Part shown: one piece after another, positions 44,309-53,444 of the stretch
How the letters are laid out: the number at the start of each line of letters is the position of its first letter
How positions within the stretch are numbered: the first letter of the stretch is position 1
Source: Bacteroidales bacterium
Lineage (GTDB): Bacteria > Bacteroidota > Bacteroidia > Bacteroidales > JAIOZK01
DNA length: 64,000 nt
Direction: 5' to 3'
Assembly (NCBI GenBank): GCA_021738625.1
Contig: JAIPBS010000002.1
Location: forward strand, 1-64,000
The notes under the pieces: generated by a model
The model's input: only the letters and a program-made list of their open reading frames with translations
What the model was told of the DNA's origin: nothing
Database searches by the model: none
Translations under genes and position numbers: made by a program

Positions 44309-44316
44309 TATTTTTG
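44309..44316 (+). promoter_or_regulatory. -7 box of the citrate synthase gene
   Basis: TATTTTTG, 48 bp before the ATG of gltA. Confidence 0.5.
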
Positions 44317-44364
44317 AAAGAGAAGGAAACCAGCATTTAAACAGATCTAAAATACATACTCAAA

Positions 44365-45696
44365 ATGGCAGGATTAAAAGACAAACTCTACGAAAAAATT
44401 CAGGAACACAGGCCCAGAATTGAAAAACTCATGAAAAAGCATCATGATGTTGAGGTCGACAAAGTGACCATCGGTAAGATTCTGGGTGGCATGAGAGGAT
44501 TAAAATGCCTTGTCACAGACATCTCTTATCTTGATCCGAACGAGGGAATAAGGTACAGGGGGTATACCTTGCGCGAGGTTTTCGACAAACTTCCCAAACC
44601 TAAAGGAAGAGAAATGCCCTCTGTGGAGGGTTTGTTTTACCTGTTGCTCACAGGAGAAATCCCTTCCGAATCAGAAGTTTCCGATGTGGTAGATGAATTT
44701 TCAAGGAGAAGGATCCTGCCCCGCTATGTTTATGAAGTCATTGATTCCTTTCCCTGTTGTTCTCATCCGATGACCATTTTTGCTTCGGCCATTCTGACCA
44801 TGCATCGTGAGAGTTTTTTCAGCAAGAAATACAATGCAGGCATCAACAAGATGGATTATTGGGATCCCATGTATGAGGATTCGTTGAATCTGCTGGCCAA
44901 GCTTCCTGAGATCGCAACCTACATTTATGCCAAGCTATACCGCGATGGCAAACGCATACAATCCAATCCCAACCTGGATATGGGTGGGAATTTCGCTTTT
45001 ATGATGGGCAAGGAAAATCCTTATGATGATGTTTCAAGGATGCACTTTATCATTCACAGCGATCATGAAAGTGGGAATGTCAGCGCCCATACCGGTCATC
45101 TGGTGGCCAGTTCGCTTTCGGATATATACCTTTCCATTTCAGCCATGGTCAACGGACTGGCAGGTCCCTTGCATGGCTTGGCCAACCAGGAGGTGCTGCG
45201 TTGGCTGCAGGACCTGATGGATAAAATGGGCGGAGAAACGCCTACTGAAGACGAGATGAAGCAATTTGTTTGGGATACCCTGAACTCAGGTCAGATTATA
45301 CCAGGCTTCGGTCATGCCGTGCTCAGGAAAACAGACCCGAGATATTTGCTGCAACGAGAATTCAGTCTCAATCACCTGGCGGATGATCCCATTTTCAAGT
45401 ACGTTAACCTGTTGTATAAGGTGGTGCCGCCTATTTTGAAAGAACACGGCCACGCCAAAAATCCCTGGCCCAATGTGGACGCCCAGTCGGGTGTGATCCA
45501 ATGGCATTATGGTGTGAGAGAATATGATTTCTATACGGTTCTGTTTGGAATAGGCAGGGCCATCGGAATTGCAGCCAATGTGATCTGGGACCGTGCTCTG
45601 CTGTATCCTCTCGAACGGCCTAAATCTGTAACTACCGATATGCTGGAGGAGATCGCGGGTGTGAAACGGCTTGGTGCAAAACGCAATACAGACTAA
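44365..45696 (+). CDS. gltA: Citrate synthase
   Basis: 443 residues. Catalytic motifs GLAGPLHGLANQE (His) and GFGHAVLRKTDPRY (second His), plus HSDHESGNVSAHTGHLV, align with the eukaryotic-type (mitochondrial-like) citrate synthase rather than the E. coli hexameric allosteric form. It condenses oxaloacetate and acetyl-CoA. The N-terminal ~40 residues are charged and helical. Its own promoter box lies in the gap after icd. Confidence 0.93.
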   Translation: MAGLKDKLYEKIQEHRPRIEKLMKKHHDVEVDKVTIGKILGGMRGLKCLVTDISYLDPNEGIRYRGYTLREVFDKLPKPKGREMPSVEGLFYLLLTGEIPSESEVSDVVDEFSRRRILPRYVYEVIDSFPCCSHPMTIFASAILTMHRESFFSKKYNAGINKMDYWDPMYEDSLNLLAKLPEIATYIYAKLYRDGKRIQSNPNLDMGGNFAFMMGKENPYDDVSRMHFIIHSDHESGNVSAHTGHLVASSLSDIYLSISAMVNGLAGPLHGLANQEVLRWLQDLMDKMGGETPTEDEMKQFVWDTLNSGQIIPGFGHAVLRKTDPRYLLQREFSLNHLADDPIFKYVNLLYKVVPPILKEHGHAKNPWPNVDAQSGVIQWHYGVREYDFYTVLFGIGRAIGIAANVIWDRALLYPLERPKSVTTDMLEEIAGVKRLGAKRNTD

Positions 45697-45709
45697 GTAC
45701 ATAGCTTCA

Positions 45710-46120
45710 ATGATCAAACAAGCCGAAATACAGCTTCCTCCATTTGGAAGGGGATACCATCTTATCACCGACAGGATTGTGGACGGAATCGGAGCGCTGC
45801 CCGAACAGGGCTTGCTTAATTTGTTCATTAAGCATACCTCAGCAGGCCTAAGCATCAATGAAAATGCCGATGCCTCGGTCAGGCAGGATTTTGAAACCAT
45901 CCTGAACAAGCTGGTTCCTGAAAACGATCCTGATTACACACATACCATGGAAGGACCCGATGACATGCCGGCCCATGTAAAAGCTTCTTTGATAGGTGCT
46001 TCTCTTACCGTCCCGGTAAAAAACGGTCGGCTTGACCTGGGGACCTGGCAGGGAATTTATTTCTGTGAATTCAGGAATAAGGCCGGACGTAGAAGGATCA
46101 CGGCAACCATTTATTCATAA
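45710..46120 (+). CDS. YjbQ family protein (UPF0047)
   Basis: 136 residues from ATG 45710. GLLNLFIKHTSAGLSINENAD and ENDPDYTHTMEGPDDMPAHVKASLIGAS carry the conserved His/Glu cluster of YjbQ, and GTWQGIYFCEFRN is the C-terminal signature. Family members show weak thiamine-phosphate synthase activity, but the true role is unsettled. Immediately downstream of gltA; it overlaps the convergent kinase gene end by 10 bp. Confidence 0.92.
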   Translation: MIKQAEIQLPPFGRGYHLITDRIVDGIGALPEQGLLNLFIKHTSAGLSINENADASVRQDFETILNKLVPENDPDYTHTMEGPDDMPAHVKASLIGASLTVPVKNGRLDLGTWQGIYFCEFRNKAGRRRITATIYS

Positions 46121-47358
46121 ACGGGGGGATTTTCCAGAAAGCGGTCGAATTCGATAAAAAAGCTTGCGCCTTTACCCGCTTCGCTTTCGCACCAAACCCT
46201 GCCCCTCATCGCGCGAACATACTTACTAACAATGGCCAGCCCCAGCCCGCTTTGCTGGTCGGGGTCGATGATTTTGACCGATTGACGCTGGTATTTTTCA
46301 AAAATCTTTTCATGCTCTCCCCTGGGAATACCAGGCCCCTGGTCGTGGATCTCAAAACGCGCCTTGCCGTTCTTTTCATAAATCTTCAAATGAATCTCTC
46401 CTCCCTTTGGCGAGTATTTGACGGCATTTGAGATCAGGTTGTCAATTACCTGATAAATATATGTTTCATTAAGTTTTGCAAAAGTATTTTTGAAATCGGT
46501 TTTGATCTCCAGTTGATTCTCCCTGATGGGTATGCTGAAATTCCGGATAACCTCTTTGGTTATGCTCACCAGGTTGATCTTCTCAAGTTCAAGCCTGAAT
46601 TTTTTGCTGTCGATCTTGTTCACATTCAGGATCTGGTTGATCATACCATTCATCCTTTTAAGAGATTTTTTAAGAATATCCAGCTGTTCCTGATCCGGGC
46701 ATTCTTTTTTGGCATTTATCAGGTCAGCAATGCAAAGGCTGCTCGTGAGGGGATTTTTTAATCCGTGTACCACCACGCTGATCAAATGATTTTTTTCTTC
46801 ATTCAGGCTAAGCAAGTCATAGTTCTGCTCTTCCATTTTTTGCTTTTGAACTTTGATGCTTTCATTCTGAGTTTCTATCTCTTTATTTTGTTTTGAAATT
46901 TTCAGATAGCTTTTTAAAAGCTTTTCTTCCAGGATATTACGTTCGCGCATTCGTTTGATCAGGGTCCTGAGCAAGCCCCTGGTGATTTCGGGGTTGCCGG
47001 GTATCAGTCTGAAAAGATCAACCTGTTCAAGTTTGTATAATTTGGTGTTCTGCTCTGTCGTGGCAGTAGCTGATCTTTTTTCTTCATCAAAAAGGGAGTA
47101 TTCGCCGAACACTTCACCGGCTTTCATCCGGGTGAGTACGTGGCTTCCGTCATGAATACGTACTTCACCCTGCACGATGATGAACATCGACTGTCCCTGG
47201 CTGTTTTTTCTGATGATGATCTTTCCTTTTTCGATTGTAAGCGGGATAAGAACTTCTGAAATTTCTTCAAGAACCGGATCATCCAGCTCTGCAAAGATTT
47301 CTGTTTTCTTAAGGAAAGCCACCCTCTCCTTGATGTCAGTTTGATTGTTCCCTTTCAT
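46111..47358 (-). CDS. Histidine kinase with N-terminal cyclic-nucleotide-binding domain
   Basis: 415 residues from ATG 47358; the frame runs further upstream but into repeat sequence and past the promoter box. Residues ~15-130 are a CAP-like cNMP-binding domain (GEVFGEYSLFDEEKRSATATT is the phosphate-binding cassette). A coiled coil (~150-190) leads to HisKA (VVHGLKNPLTS) and HATPase (DNLISNAVKYSP, DQGPGIP, SGLGLAIVSKY). It is soluble, so the signal is probably intracellular. No response regulator is adjacent. Confidence 0.88.
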   Translation of the reverse strand: MKGNNQTDIKERVAFLKKTEIFAELDDPVLEEISEVLIPLTIEKGKIIIRKNSQGQSMFIIVQGEVRIHDGSHVLTRMKAGEVFGEYSLFDEEKRSATATTEQNTKLYKLEQVDLFRLIPGNPEITRGLLRTLIKRMRERNILEEKLLKSYLKISKQNKEIETQNESIKVQKQKMEEQNYDLLSLNEEKNHLISVVVHGLKNPLTSSLCIADLINAKKECPDQEQLDILKKSLKRMNGMINQILNVNKIDSKKFRLELEKINLVSITKEVIRNFSIPIRENQLEIKTDFKNTFAKLNETYIYQVIDNLISNAVKYSPKGGEIHLKIYEKNGKARFEIHDQGPGIPRGEHEKIFEKYQRQSVKIIDPDQQSGLGLAIVSKYVRAMRGRVWCESEAGKGASFFIEFDRFLENPPVYE

Positions 47359-47375
47359 AAGTTTAGCTTTGAATA

Positions 47376-47383
47376 CAAAGTTA
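47376..47383 (-). promoter_or_regulatory. -7 box of the cNMP-binding kinase
   Basis: TAACTTTG on the minus strand, 17 bp before the chosen ATG and close to the bipartite repeat. Confidence 0.5.
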
Positions 47384-47407
47384 AGATATTCAGATGATCT
47401 GCATGAG

Positions 47408-47509
47408 TAAACTGAATCTTTCAAAAAGTGTAAAGCATTTTCTGTTAGATTCAATTATACCGATTGGAGCATAAGGTTAATCATTGCAATCCTGTTCCGA
47501 ATCGGTATA
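47408..47509 (-). repeat. Bipartite palindromic repeat, copy 3
   Basis: Both hairpins are present. Its left 33 bp form the end of the acpH-like reading frame (YTDSEQDCND and TAA). Confidence 0.85.
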
Positions 47510-48082
47510 ATTCAATTCGGAAACAAAGTTTTCAAGACGCGGAAAGAATTCAACAAATTCGCTTTCAAATTCCCGATAGTCTTTTTTCAGATCTGTTACG
47601 GCATTTTCCATGCCCGACCTGAAACCGGTTCGCCTGGCCATCCCCCTGAACACTTTTTCAAGCGACCAGAAGCTGGCATAACCAACCAGCCAGTTTTGCG
47701 CGATCATGAAGGGGAGTATGCGTTTATACCTTGAAGGGAGGATGCCGTAATTCATGATCAGGGTTTTATATGCAGAGGAGGCAAACCTGGTAAGTTCCGT
47801 GTCGGAATAATTGTTCCATTTTCTGGCCAGGAAATGATCGTAATAAATATCTACGATCACTTTTGAATAGAGTTTGTATTTACGCCTGAGCCTTCCAGCG
47901 CTTTGTTTGAAAACAGGGTGGTCATCGGTATAGGTATCGATGGCCCGGTGAAGCGCCACCCCTTTTTGGATTTCCGGCTTGAAGTTCAACAAACTTTTCC
48001 CTTTGATGGCGTCGGCTATGAAGTTGCCCAGCATAACATCTTTGTTTTCTGGCGATAAGTACAGATGGGCAAGAAAATTCAT
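47477..48082 (-). CDS. Acyl-carrier-protein phosphodiesterase (AcpH/DUF479)
   Basis: 201 residues. MNFLAHLYLSPENKDVMLGNFIADAIKG is the family N-terminus, with the HD-like metal ligands in GVALHRAIDTYTDDHPVF and DIYYDHFLARKW. It releases phosphopantetheine from ACP in E. coli; the role in this group is presumed similar. The last ten residues YTDSEQDCND and the stop come from the bipartite repeat, replacing the natural C-terminus after ELN. Confidence 0.88.
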   Translation of the reverse strand: MNFLAHLYLSPENKDVMLGNFIADAIKGKSLLNFKPEIQKGVALHRAIDTYTDDHPVFKQSAGRLRRKYKLYSKVIVDIYYDHFLARKWNNYSDTELTRFASSAYKTLIMNYGILPSRYKRILPFMIAQNWLVGYASFWSLEKVFRGMARRTGFRSGMENAVTDLKKDYREFESEFVEFFPRLENFVSELNYTDSEQDCND

Positions 48083-48164
48083 AGTTAAATTTTTTGCAAG
48101 TTTACAGATAAATAATTAGTTGGGCGAATTGAAGGGGCTGTGGCAAAGATTGGGGCATTTTTCT

Positions 48165-48172
48165 TACTTTTG
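48165..48172 (+). promoter_or_regulatory. -7 box of iorAB
   Basis: TACTTTTG, 41 bp before the iorA ATG. Confidence 0.5.
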
Positions 48173-48213
48173 TTGCGATAATCAGAAAAACCGTACCAAA
48201 ATATACGATCGAA

Positions 48214-49833
48214 ATGCAAAAACTTTTGTTATTGGGAGACGAAGCAATTGCCCAGGCGGGGATCGACGCCGGGATGTCCGGGATATATGCATACCCGGGC
48301 ACTCCTTCCACAGAGATCACAGAATATGTACAGAGTTCAAGAGAAGCCAAAGAGATTGGCATACGTTCCAACTGGTCGGCCAATGAAAAAACGGCCATGG
48401 AATCGGCACTGGGCATGTCTTATGCCGGCAAACGCGCCATGGTTTGCATGAAGCATGTGGGGTTGAACGTGGCCGCGGATGGATTTATCAATGCCTCCAT
48501 TACCGGCACCAATGGCGGTCTCCTCGTGGTGGCAGCCGACGATCCTTCCATGCACTCTTCGCAAAATGAACAGGACTCCCGTTTCTATGGTAAATTCTCC
48601 ATGATCCCCATCCTGGAACCAAATAATCAGCAGGAAGCCTACGATATGGTTCATTATGGGTTCGATCTGTCGGAAAAAATGAAGGTTCCCGTATTGCTGC
48701 GCATTACCACCCGCCTGGCGCACTCGCGTTCAGGGGTTTTTCCAAAACAGAAAAAAGAACAAAATGGGCTTAAGTTGCCGGAAGACCTTCGCCAGTTCGT
48801 TTTGCTGCCGGTAATCGCCAGAAAACAATACAAACGTTTGCTTAGTCATCAGCCCGAATTTGTGAGACTTTCCGAAAATTCGGATTTCAATAAATATTTT
48901 GATGGTGAAGATAAATCAACAGGGATCATTGCCTGTGGTATTGCATACAATTATTTGCTTGAGAATTATGAAGGAAAAAATATTCCTTATCCGGTCTTAA
49001 AGATCGGACAATACCCTTCACCATTAAAGGATGTTGAAAGGATATATGATGAATGCGAACAGATCCTGATTCTGGAAGACGGATATCCGATCCTTGAAGA
49101 GCTCATTAAAGGCTTGCTTAATAAAGGTAAAAGGATCAGGGGACGTCTTGATGGCAGTTTGCCACGCGATGGGGAATTAAATCCCAACCTGGTGGGGAAA
49201 GCGCTTGGCAGAAAATTTGAAAGCAGGCATGCTGCACCTGATTTTCTCCGGCCACGCCCACCAAAGCTTTGCAAGGGATGTTCTCACAACGATTCTTTCC
49301 TGGCACTCAATGAAGCCCTGTCGGAATATTCGAGGGGAAGGGTTTTTTCAGATATTGGTTGCTATACCCTGAGTGCGCTGGAGCCCCTCGAAGCCATCAA
49401 CTCATGCGTGGATATGGGCGCTTCCATTACCATGGCCATCGGTGCTGCAGAAGCCGGCCTGGTTCCGGCTATCGCTGCCATCGGTGATTCAACCTTTACG
49501 CATTCGGGCATCACCGGTTTGCTGGACGCCGTTAACAACAATTCACCTATAACCGTTCTTATCCTTGACAATTCGACTGTTGGTATGACCGGCGGACAAA
49601 AGTCTAGCGCTCTGGGAAGGATCGAGCAAATTTGTAAAGGCATTGGTGTTGAAGAAGAACACATTAAAGTTTTGAAACCTTTGCCCAAACAACATGACGA
49701 AAATGTAAGTGTTATTAAGCAGGAGCTCAACTACAATGGCGTATCTGTGATCATTCCTCGCAGGGAATGTATTCAAACACTCAACAAAAGAATGCGTGCA
49801 AAGCACAAAGCCAAAGTTGCAGATATCCGTTAA
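48214..49833 (+). CDS. iorA: Indolepyruvate ferredoxin oxidoreductase alpha subunit, lacking the C-terminal ferredoxin domain
   Basis: 539 residues. The N-terminal pyrimidine-binding domain (YAYPGTPSTEIT) and the C-terminal TPP-binding domain (GDSTFTHSGITGLLDA...NSTVGMTGGQ) are complete. CKGCSHNDSF is the only CxxC. Typical IorA ends with two [4Fe-4S] clusters (about 60-70 more residues); here the chain stops at IIPRRECIQTLNKRM... without them, and the frame shows no interruption. Electrons may go to a separate ferredoxin. With IorB it converts aryl pyruvates from aromatic amino acids to aryl-acetyl-CoA. Confidence 0.92.
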   Translation: MQKLLLLGDEAIAQAGIDAGMSGIYAYPGTPSTEITEYVQSSREAKEIGIRSNWSANEKTAMESALGMSYAGKRAMVCMKHVGLNVAADGFINASITGTNGGLLVVAADDPSMHSSQNEQDSRFYGKFSMIPILEPNNQQEAYDMVHYGFDLSEKMKVPVLLRITTRLAHSRSGVFPKQKKEQNGLKLPEDLRQFVLLPVIARKQYKRLLSHQPEFVRLSENSDFNKYFDGEDKSTGIIACGIAYNYLLENYEGKNIPYPVLKIGQYPSPLKDVERIYDECEQILILEDGYPILEELIKGLLNKGKRIRGRLDGSLPRDGELNPNLVGKALGRKFESRHAAPDFLRPRPPKLCKGCSHNDSFLALNEALSEYSRGRVFSDIGCYTLSALEPLEAINSCVDMGASITMAIGAAEAGLVPAIAAIGDSTFTHSGITGLLDAVNNNSPITVLILDNSTVGMTGGQKSSALGRIEQICKGIGVEEEHIKVLKPLPKQHDENVSVIKQELNYNGVSVIIPRRECIQTLNKRMRAKHKAKVADIR

Positions 49834-49857
49834 GAAATCAGACCAAAAATAATTGCA

Positions 49858-50442
49858 ATGAAAAAAGATATCATTTTAGCAGGCGTGGGAGGACAGGGAA
49901 TTTTATCCATTGCCGCAACCATCGGAACAGCAGCCCTGGATGCAGGGATGCATCTTAAACAAGCAGAAGTGCATGGTATGAGCCAAAGAGGCGGAGAAGT
50001 GCAATCGCATTTAAGGATCTCGGAAGATGAAATTGCCTCCGATCTTATTCCTGAAGGCAAAGCCGATATTATTATTGCTGTTGAACCCATGGAATCCTTG
50101 CGGTATTTATCCATGCTCACCCACGAGGGCTGGCTGATCACCAATACCACCCCATTCAGCAACATCCCCGATTACCCTGACCTGGACAGGATCGTGGAAA
50201 AGATCAAATCGATTCAAAACCATGTTGCCGTGGATGCTGATGCTATGGCCAAAGCGGTTAAGGCTCCAAAATCTGCCAATATTGCAGTTCTTGGCGCCAG
50301 CGCACCACATTTGGGTCTGGAAATCGGAAAACTTGAAAATGCCATAAGGAAAATCTTTGCCACCAAAGGCGAAGTTGTCGTTCAGCAAAATATCGACGCT
50401 TTCCGGGCCGGCCTGAAAGCTTCTCGCGAATACAAATCCTGA
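49858..50442 (+). CDS. iorB: Indolepyruvate ferredoxin oxidoreductase beta subunit
   Basis: 194 residues, normal length. ILAGVGGQGILSIAATIGTAAL is the conserved gamma-type nucleotide/TPP domain start, and EVHGMSQRGGEVQSHLRI is the family signature. It lies 24 bp after iorA and forms the functional heterodimer. Confidence 0.93.
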   Translation: MKKDIILAGVGGQGILSIAATIGTAALDAGMHLKQAEVHGMSQRGGEVQSHLRISEDEIASDLIPEGKADIIIAVEPMESLRYLSMLTHEGWLITNTTPFSNIPDYPDLDRIVEKIKSIQNHVAVDADAMAKAVKAPKSANIAVLGASAPHLGLEIGKLENAIRKIFATKGEVVVQQNIDAFRAGLKASREYKS

Positions 50443-50616
50443 AAATTATTCTCTGTTTATTTTTAACTCAGTCTAATTGTGCTCAATGCTTTTAATAGCT
50501 TGTTTTATACGAGGTTAATGCAGACGTATTAAACGCAGGCTGTTGAAAAATTATTTTATTGGCACAATCATTGGCTGGTTTTTAAGTTATTTTCAAATTC
50601 TAAACTGAAGATATTT

Positions 50617-51867
50617 ATGAGAAAACGTCTTATAGAGGTTTTTATATTGATCATAATTGCTGTTGTTGCCCTGGCATTGTACGATCCCTATCCACCTGAA
50701 AAGGAGGATTACCGGATTGCTGAAGTAACAGTGCCGTCTCTTGATATTAATATGGAGTACGGAATTGTGCTGGATTCTCTGCTGATCTTTAAGAATAAGG
50801 TGAAGCGCAATGAGTTCCTTGCAGAGATCCTGATGGATTATAATGTGGATTATTCCAAAATAAATCAACTCGATCAAATACCTGAGGAGGAATTTAATGT
50901 CAGGAGGATCAAGGAAGGAAATGCTTATTCTGTCATATATACCAATGACTCATTAAAGGAGTTATGTTATTTTGTGTATGAAGATAGCCCCACCTCTTAT
51001 ATCGTACTTGACCTCAGGGATTCCATACATGTACACAAAGGCAAAAAGGAAGTACAATCCGTTCTTACCCGCTCTTCGGGTTATGTTGAAACATCCCTGT
51101 GGAACGCCATGGTAGCCAACAATACCGATCCAAACCTGGCCAATGAACTTTCGGAGATATATGCCTGGGTGATTGACTTTTTTGGAATTCAAAAAGGGGA
51201 TTACTACAAATTGCTTTACGAAAAGTTGATGGTTGAAGACGAATATATCGGATACGGAAAAGTAATTGCTGCCTTGTTCCATCATAATGGTTATGATTTT
51301 TATGCCTTTTATTTCTTGCAGGATAGCGTTGGCGATTATTTCGACGAACAGGGCCAAAGCCTGAGAAGAACTTTTTTAAAAGCTCCGTTGCGTTTCAGGC
51401 GCATCAGTTCACGTTTTTCATACAGGAGATTGCATCCCATTCTTAAAATATACCGGCCCCATACCGGTGTGGATTATGCCGCGGATTACGGTACCCCGGT
51501 GCATTCGGTTGGTGATGGTATTGTAACCAAAAAAGGATGGACCAGCCAGGGAGGAAGACGCATTCAGATCAAGCACAACGGAACCTACTCCACGGCTTAT
51601 CTGCATTTATCCGCTTACGGAAAGGATATTTATATCGGTGCCCGCGTAAAGCAGGGTGATGTGATTGGTTATGTTGGCCAGTCGGGACTGGCTACCGGCC
51701 CGCATCTGGATTTCAGGTTCTATAAAAACGGTCAGCCGGTGGATCCGTTAAAAGTTAAATCACCTCCTACCAAACCCATTGATTCCGCTTATCAGGCAGC
51801 TTTCCATAAATATGTTGACAAGATGATGGTCGAGCTCAATGACATTGAGGTTAGAAAGCCCGTATAA
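50617..51867 (+). CDS. M23 family (LytM-type) metallopeptidase
   Basis: 416 residues. An N-terminal TM anchor (~4-22) and a ~240-residue periplasmic stem with OapA/LysM-like character precede the peptidase core. Zinc ligands H282 and D286 are seen in PHTGVDYAA. The usual HxH reads H363-L-D365 (GPHLDFRFY), so the third ligand is Asp. It cleaves or binds peptidoglycan cross-links; activity is uncertain because of the substitution. A strong terminator follows. Confidence 0.88.
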   Translation: MRKRLIEVFILIIIAVVALALYDPYPPEKEDYRIAEVTVPSLDINMEYGIVLDSLLIFKNKVKRNEFLAEILMDYNVDYSKINQLDQIPEEEFNVRRIKEGNAYSVIYTNDSLKELCYFVYEDSPTSYIVLDLRDSIHVHKGKKEVQSVLTRSSGYVETSLWNAMVANNTDPNLANELSEIYAWVIDFFGIQKGDYYKLLYEKLMVEDEYIGYGKVIAALFHHNGYDFYAFYFLQDSVGDYFDEQGQSLRRTFLKAPLRFRRISSRFSYRRLHPILKIYRPHTGVDYAADYGTPVHSVGDGIVTKKGWTSQGGRRIQIKHNGTYSTAYLHLSAYGKDIYIGARVKQGDVIGYVGQSGLATGPHLDFRFYKNGQPVDPLKVKSPPTKPIDSAYQAAFHKYVDKMMVELNDIEVRKPV

Positions 51868-51869
51868 AA

Positions 51870-51900
51870 AAAAGGCCTCCGGAAACCCGGAAGCCTTTTT
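51870..51900 (+). terminator. Rho-independent terminator after the M23 gene
   Basis: A-rich arm plus GGCcTCCGG pairs with CCGGAaGCC and a T-tract. The symmetric A/T arms allow use from both strands, including the SusD gene converging from the right. Confidence 0.8.
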
Positions 51901-51927
51901 GGCAAATTATTTTGTTAAACCAAATCT

Positions 51928-53409
51928 CTATTGAACACCTGTCCTGGTATCCCACCACATTTGCTGTCCCCAGAAACTGTCAACAATACCGCCGTCAACT
52001 GCGCCAATGCTGCCGCTGTTGAGGTTGTATTCTGATGAGGGGTAGGGGTACCTGAAGGGAGGCCTGTTGTGGCCTGTGTAGGGTGAACCGGGAGCTGCAG
52101 GCATAACCGGGATATCGGTCCTTCTGCATTCTGCCCATGCTTCGTGTCCCTGGCTGAACAATGAGAACCACTTTTGCAGATAGATCTGCTCGTAGTTTTC
52201 TTGTGTGTTATCCGACCAGACTACCAGTTCATGAGTAAGATAGTCTGCAATTGCAGCGTCATCCGTGATTGTATTTTCCTGCATGGATGCAGTGATGCCG
52301 GCTTCATAAGCTTCCTGTGCGGTCATGCCGCCGTTGTTCCAACCGTTGAGGGCTGCTTCGGCTTTGAGGAAAAGCACTTCGGAATACCTCATGAAGTAGG
52401 TTTCACCTGCCGGCCTGTCGCGATAGAAAGCACCGATACGTGAGATTTCGGGCAGGCTGAATGTACCGTCTTCGGCACCGGGAACCACACCGCGGTATTC
52501 ACCGTCTGATTCGGCCGGTTTGGCGATGATGGCAATTCTCGGATCGCTCACATCCTTCATGGCATCGATGATGTAGGTTGCAACACCATGGTCGTCTCTG
52601 CCATCGGTATAGCGGTTCCTGTACCAGGGATGCTCGTAAGGCGGAACACCCGGCCATGTCAGGGCAGCCATGTCTTCAACGGCGCCCATAACAGGTGATG
52701 CGACCGCCTTTTCGAATTCAGTTTTGGCTTTAGCCGCATTAACGTTAGAGATCCTCATCGCCATTCTCATGCGCAATGAGTTACAAAACATTCTCCATTT
52801 GGCCACGTCACCACCGTAAAGAATATCACCTTCACCCAGGTCGCCTTCTCCGGCAGCATACAGGGCTTCAGCATCTTCAAGTAGCTGGAAGAGCGCGCCA
52901 TAAATGGATTCCTGGTTGTCATAAGCGGGATTGATCACACCATCGAGTCCGTGAAGGGCTTCGGTGTAAGGAATTGCTTTCCAGGTATCCGTGGCGATTT
53001 GTGTAACAAATGCCTTCCAGGTCAAACCTACGGCCTGTAGGTTGGTGTTCGGCGGATCGGCAGCCGCTGCCAGATCCGCAATGTCCTGGGCGTCATGCAT
53101 CACATAATACATATCCCTCCATCCTGCATTTACAACGCTACCTCTGAATTCGTAGCGTGCTTCGTCGATGTACTGGATTTTACCAAGATGACCGGCATAG
53201 CTTTCAAAGTTGTTCATGTCCATCCAGTCATCATAAAAGTTGGTGGCAAAGTACCGAACGGCATACGTTAAAACGTTTGTCGGAGGCGCCACATTGGGCT
53301 CGTTCGGATTGATATTCATCTCCTCAAAATCCTTGGTGCAGGACGTAATTAAGAATAGCGCACCAAGAACGAGTAATGCGTTTATTTTGAATATTTTTTT
53401 CATTTTCAT
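51928..53409 (-). CDS. SusD/RagB family outer-membrane lipoprotein
   Basis: 493 residues, with lipobox LFLITSC at ~24 and a start possible at codon 1 or 3. MNINPNEPNVAPPTNVL, the TPR-like helices, and a C-terminal FPYPSSEYNLN block match the SusD_2-type subgroup. It caps the SusC barrel encoded 35 bp upstream and binds the substrate, likely a glycan or peptide. No glycosidase or anti-sigma genes are next to the pair, so it is not a full polysaccharide-utilisation locus here. Confidence 0.9.
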   Translation of the reverse strand: MKMKKIFKINALLVLGALFLITSCTKDFEEMNINPNEPNVAPPTNVLTYAVRYFATNFYDDWMDMNNFESYAGHLGKIQYIDEARYEFRGSVVNAGWRDMYYVMHDAQDIADLAAAADPPNTNLQAVGLTWKAFVTQIATDTWKAIPYTEALHGLDGVINPAYDNQESIYGALFQLLEDAEALYAAGEGDLGEGDILYGGDVAKWRMFCNSLRMRMAMRISNVNAAKAKTEFEKAVASPVMGAVEDMAALTWPGVPPYEHPWYRNRYTDGRDDHGVATYIIDAMKDVSDPRIAIIAKPAESDGEYRGVVPGAEDGTFSLPEISRIGAFYRDRPAGETYFMRYSEVLFLKAEAALNGWNNGGMTAQEAYEAGITASMQENTITDDAAIADYLTHELVVWSDNTQENYEQIYLQKWFSLFSQGHEAWAECRRTDIPVMPAAPGSPYTGHNRPPFRYPYPSSEYNLNSGSIGAVDGGIVDSFWGQQMWWDTRTGVQ

Positions 53410-53444
53410 ATATTTTTTTGTTTAAAAATTATTCATTAATCAAT

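Noticed and set aside
47359-47454. Longer N-terminus for the cNMP-binding kinase
   Set aside because: The extension would be encoded partly by the bipartite repeat and would span the promoter box.
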